DNA of 5,308 nt, taken from Bacteroidales bacterium (lineage in GTDB: Bacteria > Bacteroidota > Bacteroidia > Bacteroidales > F082). The DNA is taken from assembly GCA_024762735.1 (NCBI GenBank), contig JANTGU010000184.1, positions 1 to 5,308 on the forward strand, given 5' to 3'. The notes below the pieces were generated by a model. The model was not told the DNA's origin and made no database searches. It saw only the letters and a list, made by a program, of their open reading frames with translations. A program made the position numbers and the translations under genes. Shown piece by piece: positions 1-5,308 of this stretch. Positions within the stretch are counted from its first letter, which is position 1. Every line of letters starts with the position of its first letter.

Positions 1-1941
1 GCCAAAGACCTGCTTAATGCAAAAGGTAAATCGCTGGTTGTTTCAGGCACCAACGATATACAAATTCAACTGCTGGTGAACGCCATTAACAATCTGTTAG
101 GAAATTATGGCCAAACCATCGACCTGACCACAACAGTCAATTTGAAGCAGGGAAATGAAAGTGACATGTTGGATGCCATGAAAACCCTACGCTCAGGAAA
201 AGCAGGGGGCGTTATCTTTTACAATGTTAATCCTGCTTACGATTGTGCACATAAAAACAAGTTTGTAAAGGCCGTTAAAAACCTGCCATTTAAAGTTTCG
301 TTTGCTACTACCATGGACGAAACAGCAGCGCTTTGCGATTATGTTTGTCCTGATAACAACTACCTTGAATCGTGGGATGATGCAGAACCTGTAAGTGGAT
401 CATTTAGTTTTACCCAACCTGCTATCAACCGCATTTTTGATACCCGTCAGTTTCAGGATAGCCTGTTAACCTGGATGGGCAACAATCAAGCCTTTTCCGA
501 TTATTTGGAAAAAAACTGGGAAACCAACTTTTTCCCACAACAGAATCAGTTTAGCAGTTTTGATAAGTTTTGGTTTAAATGCAAGCAAGATGGTGTTTAC
601 ACCATGGCTAAGGAGTCGATGGATGCCCCATCATTTAATGCCGTAGCACTTAAAGCACCAAAACCAGGTAAGGAAGGGTTAGAGTTAGCCCTTTATGAAA
701 AAATTTCGATGGGAACAGGAAGATATAGCAACAACCCCTGGCTACAGGAGTTGCCCGATCCTGTTACCACTGCCACCTGGGATAACTACGTTACTGTTTC
801 GCCTTCGTTTGCCAAAAAACAGGGACTGGAACAGGAAGATGTGGTAACCATCAACAAAAAAATTGAACTTCCCGTTTTAATTCAGCCAGGCCAGGCAGAA
901 GGAACCATTGGTATTGCCGTCGGTTACGGCCGCGTTAGTGCCGGTAAGGTGGGTGATGGCGTTGGAAAAAATGTTTATACCTTATTGAATACCGAAGGTG
1001 ATTCGAAAAAATTGATGGGAACCATCGTCACCTTGGAAAAAACTTCTAAAACTTACCCGCTTGCCCTTACCCAAACCCACCATGTGATGGAGGGCCGGCC
1101 TATTGCCAGAGAAACAGTTTTGGGAAGCTTTATTAAAGACCCCGGTGCCGGCAACGAAGAGCATAAAAAGTTTATCGAGAGTGAAGATTTCAGCCTCTAC
1201 CCTGCTCCTAAGTTTGAGGCTTTCCAGTGGGGACTCTCCATCGACTTAAACAGCTGTACGGGATGCAGCAACTGTGTTATCTCGTGCCAGGCTGAAAACA
1301 ATGTAGCTGTCGTTGGAAAAGAGCAGGTTAAACGAGGCAGAATCATGCATTGGATGCGTTTGGACAGATACTATTCCGAAATGGAGGACAACCCGGAAGT
1401 GCTTTACATGCCGGTGATGTGTCAGCAGTGTGATAATGCTCCTTGCGAAAATGTTTGTCCGGTAGCTGCTACTACCCATAGTGATGAAGGATTGAACCAG
1501 ATGGCTTACAATCGTTGTATCGGAACCCGTTACTGCATGAACAACTGCCCATATAAAGTACGTAGGTTTAACTGGTACGAGTTTGTAAACAACAACAGTT
1601 TTGATTACAACATGAATAGCGAGTTAGGGAAACTCGTGCTTAATCCTGATGTTTCAGTACGTCAGCGTGGGGTGGTCGAAAAATGTACTTTCTGTGTTCA
1701 ACGAATTCAGGAGAAAAAACTGGAAGCGAAATCGGAGAACCGTGAGCTGCGTGACGGCGAAATATTAACCGCCTGTCAGCAAAGTTGTCCAACCGATGCA
1801 CTTCAGTTTGGAAACCTGTTGGATAAGGAGAGTGAAGTAAGCAAAAGCAATGATACCGAAAGAAAATATCATCTTTTGGAATCGCTGCACACCTTGCCTT
1901 CGACAAGCTATTTAACTAAAGTAAGAAATAAAAACGCATAA
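1..1941 (+). CDS. actB: ActB, iron-sulfur subunit of Alternative Complex III (5'-truncated by window edge)
   Basis: Periplasmic electron-transfer subunit of ACIII, passing electrons from quinol oxidation at ActC towards the c-hemes of ActA and ActE. The frame is open from base 1, so the gene begins upstream; the GTG at 76 is an internal codon, not the start. The 646 residues seen are roughly the C-terminal two thirds of the usual fused ActB of about 1000 residues. Residues 1-390 resemble the later part of molybdopterin oxidoreductases, a domain known to lack the cofactor in ActB; markers are LESW at 122-125, GTIGIAVGYGR at 301-311 and THH at 359-361. From about residue 410 comes a ferredoxin-like domain with four cysteine motifs: CxxCxxCxxxC (bases 1255-1287), CxxCxxxxCxxxC (1420-1458), CIGTRYCxxxC (1516-1548, Thr replacing one Cys) and CxxC plus CxxxC (1684-1695 and 1774-1788). 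This fits three 4Fe-4S and one 3Fe-4S cluster. The stop is 17 bases before actC. PsrB/NrfC-type proteins are the nearest alternative, but they lack the N-terminal fusion. Confidence 0.95.
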   Translation, partial: AKDLLNAKGKSLVVSGTNDIQIQLLVNAINNLLGNYGQTIDLTTTVNLKQGNESDMLDAMKTLRSGKAGGVIFYNVNPAYDCAHKNKFVKAVKNLPFKVSFATTMDETAALCDYVCPDNNYLESWDDAEPVSGSFSFTQPAINRIFDTRQFQDSLLTWMGNNQAFSDYLEKNWETNFFPQQNQFSSFDKFWFKCKQDGVYTMAKESMDAPSFNAVALKAPKPGKEGLELALYEKISMGTGRYSNNPWLQELPDPVTTATWDNYVTVSPSFAKKQGLEQEDVVTINKKIELPVLIQPGQAEGTIGIAVGYGRVSAGKVGDGVGKNVYTLLNTEGDSKKLMGTIVTLEKTSKTYPLALTQTHHVMEGRPIARETVLGSFIKDPGAGNEEHKKFIESEDFSLYPAPKFEAFQWGLSIDLNSCTGCSNCVISCQAENNVAVVGKEQVKRGRIMHWMRLDRYYSEMEDNPEVLYMPVMCQQCDNAPCENVCPVAATTHSDEGLNQMAYNRCIGTRYCMNNCPYKVRRFNWYEFVNNNSFDYNMNSELGKLVLNPDVSVRQRGVVEKCTFCVQRIQEKKLEAKSENRELRDGEILTACQQSCPTDALQFGNLLDKESEVSKSNDTERKYHLLESLHTLPSTSYLTKVRNKNA

Positions 1942-1958
1942 TAAAAAAAACTGGTATT

Positions 1959-3341
1959 ATGTATAATATTAAAGCAAGAGGCGTATTAATTGAAGGGAAT
2001 AAAAGTTATCACGATATTACCCGTGATATCACCAATCCCCTTCTGGCTAAAAAAACGCCTGCCTGGTGGTGGATAACTGCCTTTTTAGCCAGTGCCATGT
2101 TGGCCTGGGGAGTATGGGGCTTTTACAATACAATTGCATTTGGCTTAGGAACCTGGGGACTAAACAATAGTGTTTCATGGGGTTGGGCCATCATCAACTT
2201 TGTATGGTGGATTGGTATTGGTCATGCTGGTACGGCATTCTCCATCTTTTTGTTGGTATTGCGCCAAAAGTGGAGAACCTCTATTAACCGTGCAGCCGAG
2301 GCCATGACTATTTTTGCCGTAATGGCAGCCGGTATGTTCCCATTGATTCACATGGGACGGATTTGGGATGGATTTTTCGTGTTTCCTTATCCAAACACAA
2401 GAGGGCCCTTATGGACTAACTTTAACTCTCCCCTCTTTTGGGATGTTACAGCTATTAGCACCTACCTGACAGCTTCATTTCTGTTTTGGTATGTGGGAAT
2501 GATGCCTGACTTTGCCACCATTCGCGAGCGCACCTCCTCCAAAATTAAAAAAGCAATTTACAATGTACTGAGTTTTGGCTGGGTAGGCTCTGCCAGAGGA
2601 TGGCTTCGCTTTGAGGCAGCTGCCTTGTTGATGGGTGGATTAACAGCTCCCCTCGTTATTTCGGTTCACTCCATTGTGGCTACCGACTTTGCTGCCGGGG
2701 TAGTTCCAGGATGGCACTCCACCATTTTCCCGCCATTCTTTGTAGTGGGTGCTATCTTCTCGGGATTTGCCATGGTGTTAACCTTGATGATTATCGTTCG
2801 GAAAGTGTATAAATATGAAGAATATGTTACCAAAAAACACCTCGATGCCATTACGCGGGTTCTTACCTTCGTGTCGCTTATTATGGGTGTAGCGTACATT
2901 TCTGAAATTTTTGTAGCCTGGTACTCCGATTCACCCTACGAAATGTTTGTTTTCTTTAAGAACAGAACCGCTGGTGAATACGCCTACTCCTATTGGGCCA
3001 TGATACTCTTTAACGCCATCGTACCTCAACTGTTTTGGTTTAAAAAAATCAGAAGCAACGTAGTTATTGTGTTTATCATCAGTATATTAATTAATATTGG
3101 TATGTGGTACGAACGGTTTGTTATTGTGGTTACCTCGTTGTCAAAAACATGGTTACCTGCCACCTGGCGCGGGTACTCTCCTACCGCTACCGAAATTGCC
3201 ATTTACGTAGGTACCATTGGGTTTTTTGTATTGGGAATCCTGATATTCCTTCGCTTCTTACCCATAATGGCTATCAGCGAGTTAAAAGGTATTAACAAAG
3301 AAACCAGTGTTGTAACAGAAAATACAGAGGATCATGAATAA
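1959..3341 (+). CDS. actC: ActC, NrfD/PsrC-like quinol-oxidising membrane subunit of Alternative Complex III
   Basis: Integral membrane subunit thought to carry the menaquinol oxidation site of ACIII and to hand electrons to ActB. It is complete at 460 residues, within the usual range for the family. About ten hydrophobic segments are visible, near residues 37-57, 74-101, 112-132, 161-181, 219-240, 258-279, 299-321, 344-361, 366-386 and 412-433, with a soluble N-terminal tail. Family signatures include GHAGTAFS (88-95), RQKWRTSINRAAEAMT (102-117), HMGR (131-134), WD (161-162), SVHS (235-238), TD (242-243), PGWHSTIFPPFF (250-261) and WYERF (383-387). H131, D162, H237 and D243 are good candidates for the quinol pocket or proton path; that assignment is inference from the family. 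The ATG at 1959 follows a 17-base AT-rich spacer without a clear Shine-Dalgarno sequence, as is common in Bacteroidota. The end overlaps actD. Polysulfide reductase PsrC/NrfD is the broader family; the neighbours decide for ActC. Confidence 0.96.
   Translation: MYNIKARGVLIEGNKSYHDITRDITNPLLAKKTPAWWWITAFLASAMLAWGVWGFYNTIAFGLGTWGLNNSVSWGWAIINFVWWIGIGHAGTAFSIFLLVLRQKWRTSINRAAEAMTIFAVMAAGMFPLIHMGRIWDGFFVFPYPNTRGPLWTNFNSPLFWDVTAISTYLTASFLFWYVGMMPDFATIRERTSSKIKKAIYNVLSFGWVGSARGWLRFEAAALLMGGLTAPLVISVHSIVATDFAAGVVPGWHSTIFPPFFVVGAIFSGFAMVLTLMIIVRKVYKYEEYVTKKHLDAITRVLTFVSLIMGVAYISEIFVAWYSDSPYEMFVFFKNRTAGEYAYSYWAMILFNAIVPQLFWFKKIRSNVVIVFIISILINIGMWYERFVIVVTSLSKTWLPATWRGYSPTATEIAIYVGTIGFFVLGILIFLRFLPIMAISELKGINKETSVVTENTEDHE
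3334..3341 (+). other. actC/actD gene overlap, likely translational coupling
   Basis: The actD start ATG at 3334-3336 lies upstream of the actC stop TAA at 3339-3341 in another frame. GAGGATC just before the ATG (3327-3333) contains a purine run, GAGGA, but it sits very close to the start, so re-initiation by ribosomes finishing actC is the simplest reading. This is inference from layout only. Confidence 0.6.
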
Positions 3342-3855
3342 TCAAAATCAAATTCTCGGCGTTTTTGATGACCCGGACGTGGTTACAGATGCTGTGAAAG
3401 AACTAGTAAAACAAGATGTAAAGATTAAGGATGTTTTTTCTCCTTTTCCTTTAGAACATGTATGGGATCTTTTAAAACTGAAAACAAGAATGCCTTATGC
3501 TACCTTTATTTACGGAGCATTGGGAACCAGCTCGGTTTTTGCATTCCTCTATTGGACTTCGGTTATTGATTATCCGTTAACCTTTGGTGGAAAACCTCAT
3601 AACTCGCTCTCTTTCGTGGTTATCATGTTTGTATTAACCATTCTATTCGGCGTTGTTTTAACGCTGGCCACCCTTCTGATTCGTGAAAAAATGTGGCCCG
3701 GTAAAAACAACCCGTTGCCCGACCACCGAAGCATGGATGATAAATTTGTCATCGTCATCGAACAAGGCCATAATATGGATGAAAAAGAGATGCAAAAAAT
3801 TGATGAACTGTTAAAGCAAAATGGTGCTGTCGAGGTTAACAGGAGCAATGTTTAA
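3334..3855 (+). CDS. actD: ActD, DUF3341 membrane subunit of Alternative Complex III
   Basis: Small membrane subunit of ACIII without known cofactors; a structural or assembly role is usually assumed. The 173-residue protein matches the usual size. Residues 5-50 form a soluble domain (ILGVFDDPDVVTDAVKEL, then FSPFP at 35-39, the DUF3341 hallmark). Two hydrophobic segments follow at about 56-75 and 93-115, joined by a short loop. The tail from about 117 is soluble and charged, with KFVIVIE at 137-143 and an acidic/lysine helix at 149-161. Two helices place both termini on the same side, probably the cytoplasm (inference). The ATG lies inside the last codons of actC, giving an 8-base overlap that suggests translational coupling. 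Identity rests on FSPFP, the two-helix layout and the position between actC and actE. Confidence 0.93.
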   Translation: MNNQNQILGVFDDPDVVTDAVKELVKQDVKIKDVFSPFPLEHVWDLLKLKTRMPYATFIYGALGTSSVFAFLYWTSVIDYPLTFGGKPHNSLSFVVIMFVLTILFGVVLTLATLLIREKMWPGKNNPLPDHRSMDDKFVIVIEQGHNMDEKEMQKIDELLKQNGAVEVNRSNV

Positions 3856-3872
3856 CGAGAAAAATTTCTAAC

Positions 3873-4454
3873 ATGAAAAACAAAACAATATTTTTTATTC
3901 TTTCACTGCTGATGGTGGCTATGTCATCATGTGACCGTGATAAAAATAATACAGGGTACGCGTATATGGCTGATCACGACATGTATTTTACCAAATATGA
4001 CAAAGCTTATGGTGCCAGCAGCGTATTGCCGAACGGACAAGTTAATCAGCCTGCTCCCGAGGGTGCCGTGGCGCGTGAAAGTGCCTATTACCCGTTTCAC
4101 CCCAAAGGTGTAGCCGATAGGGTAGCCGATCAGGCAAAGGCAGGTAAAGAACTGACAAACCCACTTACAGCAACCGAAGAGAATATTGCTGAAGGGAAAA
4201 GACAGTTTGATATTTTTTGTGCCGATTGTCATGGTTTTGATGCCAAAGGAAATGGTCACCTGTTTAAAGCCAAGTTGTTTCCGGCAAAGCCGCGCGATTT
4301 AACCAGCAGCTATGTTCAGGATATGCCTGATGGATCCATTTATTTTATTATTACCGAAGGTTCAATTTCGGGATTAATGGGGCCTCACGGAGTACAAATC
4401 ACTCCTGAGAATCGTTGGAAAATAGTAGATTACCTACGTTCAATTGTTAAATAA
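3873..4454 (+). CDS. actE: ActE, mono-heme cytochrome c lipoprotein of Alternative Complex III
   Basis: Periplasmic mono-heme cytochrome c subunit of ACIII, probably an exit point for electrons towards the terminal oxidase. The 193-residue protein starts with a short basic end (MKNK), a hydrophobic stretch at 5-17 and a lipobox-like MSSC with Cys20, so a lipid-anchored signal peptidase II substrate is predicted. Residue +2 is Asp. The middle part holds NQPAPEGAVARES (58-70) and YPFHPKG, matching the P-x-G-T/A-x-x-R segment seen in ActE. One heme motif, CADCH, lies at 116-120, with His120 as proximal ligand. Downstream are PAKPRDLTS (137-145), MPDGSIYFIITEG (151-163) and GLMGPHG (167-173); Met169 is the best distal ligand candidate. 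A terminal helix, RWKIVDYLRSI, closes the class I cytochrome fold. It lies 17 bases after actD and 29 before actF. A generic class I cytochrome c is the fallback call, but the context makes ActE secure. Confidence 0.94.
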   Translation: MKNKTIFFILSLLMVAMSSCDRDKNNTGYAYMADHDMYFTKYDKAYGASSVLPNGQVNQPAPEGAVARESAYYPFHPKGVADRVADQAKAGKELTNPLTATEENIAEGKRQFDIFCADCHGFDAKGNGHLFKAKLFPAKPRDLTSSYVQDMPDGSIYFIITEGSISGLMGPHGVQITPENRWKIVDYLRSIVK

Positions 4455-4483
4455 TAATACCACTGCCATTAAAATTTATTCTC

Positions 4484-5308
4484 ATGGATAATAAACTTAT
4501 AGTTAGTAAATCATTTAAAAGCATCATGTTCGTCTTGATTGCTGTGGGGGTTGTTACTGTTGCAGCAGGCTTTATGGCAGGCGATGCTACCCGAACCTGG
4601 GCCAATCTGTTGCTTAACAATTTCATGTTCTTGTCAATAGTGCTGGGAGGACTGTTTTGGATGGCACTCCAGGCCATTACTCAGTCAGGATGGTCAGCAG
4701 GGTTTGTAAGAATTCCACAAGCATTGTCGGTAAACCTTATGGTTGCTTTCATATTGTGGGTGCCCCTGTTTTTTGCCATTCCTCATCTGTTTCACTGGGC
4801 AGAACCCGAAGCAGTGCATGATGCCGTGCTGGTGCACAAATCACCGTATTTGAATGTGCCGTTTGTCATCATCCGTACCGTGTTGTTTTTTGCCTTGTGG
4901 CTGCTCCTCGCTTGCCGAATCAGAAGACTTTCACTTAAAGAAGATGAATTAGGTGGATTTGATGCATTTAATAAAATAGAGCTGCTCTCTAAAGCATTTA
5001 TTTTTGTTTTGGGTATCTCCATCGTTTTTGTGGGTATCGATTGGGTGATGTCGTTGGAGCCTCATTGGTTTAGCACCTTGTTTTCGATAAAAGTATTTGT
5101 TTCGGCATTTTATCATGGCTCGGCCATTCTTACCGGAACCGTTATTATCCTGTATAAACTGGGGTATTTTCCTAAATTAACGAAAACCCACCTGCATAAT
5201 TTCTCTAAATATATTTTTATGCTGAGTATTATGTGGGGATACATGTGGTTTATTCAGTACTTTTTAATTTGGTACGGTAATATCCCTGAAGAAACGGTTT
5301 ATTATCAT
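4484..5308 (+). CDS. actF: ActF, second NrfD-like membrane subunit of Alternative Complex III (3'-truncated by window edge)
   Basis: Integral membrane subunit of ACIII, homologous to ActC but generally considered not to hold the catalytic quinol site; it may contribute to proton translocation or scaffold the complex. The frame from ATG 4484 is open without a stop to the last base, giving 275 residues of a protein usually over 400 long. About seven hydrophobic segments are visible, near residues 13-32, 43-63, 82-102, 124-144, 169-188, 201-223 and 242-262. Family markers are FHWAEPEAVHDAVLVHKSPYLN (103-124), DWVMSLEPHWFSTLF (186-200), FYHGSAI (209-215) and FLIWYGNIPEET (260-271). The ActC-type HMGR segment is absent in the part seen. 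The ATG follows a 29-base AT-rich spacer after actE with no clear Shine-Dalgarno sequence; the next in-frame ATG (4526) would cut into the first helix, so 4484 is preferred. Confidence 0.93.
   Translation, partial: MDNKLIVSKSFKSIMFVLIAVGVVTVAAGFMAGDATRTWANLLLNNFMFLSIVLGGLFWMALQAITQSGWSAGFVRIPQALSVNLMVAFILWVPLFFAIPHLFHWAEPEAVHDAVLVHKSPYLNVPFVIIRTVLFFALWLLLACRIRRLSLKEDELGGFDAFNKIELLSKAFIFVLGISIVFVGIDWVMSLEPHWFSTLFSIKVFVSAFYHGSAILTGTVIILYKLGYFPKLTKTHLHNFSKYIFMLSIMWGYMWFIQYFLIWYGNIPEETVYYH

Noticed and set aside
76..78. GTG as a possible start of the first gene
   Set aside because: The same frame is open back to base 1 and the upstream residues (KSLVVSGTNDIQ) continue the molybdopterin-oxidoreductase-like fold, so the gene is cut by the window edge rather than starting here.
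982..1906. Three minus-strand open frames (982-1164, 1246-1479, 1640-1906) inside actB
   Set aside because: They lie opposite highly conserved ActB coding sequence, have no recognisable domain and no plausible independent start region; they are shadows.
2007..2028. Perfect 7-base inverted repeat (TATCACG, 8-base loop, CGTGATA) near the start of actC, with a related direct repeat GATATTACC/GATATCACC
   Set aside because: It is short, lies in codons for the repeat-like peptide HDITRDIT, and a few such matches are expected by chance in 5 kb. It could be a weak early mRNA hairpin, but nothing else supports this.
2666..3295. Open frames within actC (2666-2899 minus, 3104-3295 plus)
   Set aside because: Both sit in other frames of conserved transmembrane coding sequence and show no family signature.
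1..3341. Polysulfide/thiosulfate reductase (PsrABC) or formate-nitrite reductase type operon
   Set aside because: The fused ActB, the Cys-to-Thr third cluster motif, the DUF3341 gene, the mono-heme lipoprotein cytochrome and the second NrfD-like gene together fit only ACIII.
3597..4259. Open frames overlapping actD and actE (3597-3848 minus, 3927-4259 minus, 3931-4113 plus)
   Set aside because: ActD and ActE are supported by family motifs in their own frames; the overlapping frames are explained as shadows.
3856..4483. Internal promoter or terminator in the actD-actE or actE-actF spacers
   Set aside because: The spacers are 17 and 29 bases; I saw no Bacteroidota-type TAnnTTTG box and no GC-rich hairpin followed by a T run.
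4447..5022. Two minus-strand open frames (4447-4677 and 4792-5022) where a reader might place genes
   Set aside because: The plus-strand frame from 4484 to the window end is open throughout and carries clear ActF motifs, so the minus-strand frames are its shadows.

Overview
The window is a single, fully plus-strand, tightly packed gene run encoding most of an Alternative Complex III (ACIII, also called ActABCDEF; quinol:electron-acceptor oxidoreductase). The order is actB (3' part), actC, actD, actE and actF (5' part). The family order, the fused ActB, the lipoprotein cytochrome ActE, the AT-rich intergenic spacers without strong Shine-Dalgarno sequences and the exclusive TAA stops all suggest a member of the Bacteroidota with an aerobic or microaerobic respiratory chain. 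A finer placement cannot be supported from the sequence alone.

Layout: 1-1941 is the C-terminal 646 residues of ActB, open at the left edge. It holds the end of a molybdopterin-oxidoreductase-like domain followed by a ferredoxin-like domain with four cysteine motifs. 1959-3341 is ActC, a complete NrfD/PsrC-type ten-helix membrane protein. 3334-3855 is ActD, a small DUF3341 two-helix protein overlapping actC by 8 bases. 3873-4454 is ActE, a lipoprotein mono-heme cytochrome c. 4484-5308 is ActF, the second NrfD-like membrane subunit, which runs off the right edge still open. Spacers are 17, -8, 17 and 29 bases, consistent with one transcript. I saw no internal promoter, terminator, RNA gene, mobile element, repeat array or CRISPR. 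There is no gene-free stretch longer than about 30 bases.

How the parts work together (established for the family): ActC oxidises menaquinol in the membrane. Electrons pass through the iron-sulfur chain of ActB to the c-type hemes of ActA (expected just upstream, outside the window) and ActE, and then to a terminal cytochrome c oxidase, which in many genomes is encoded directly downstream of act. ActF and ActD are membrane scaffold or accessory subunits, and ActC and ActF are candidates for coupling to proton movement.

The window looks like a canonical, intact-looking example of a known system rather than an undescribed one. The points worth a second look are details: the Cys-to-Thr site in the third cluster motif, the sequence around the ActE heme ligand, and the contrast between ActC and ActF.
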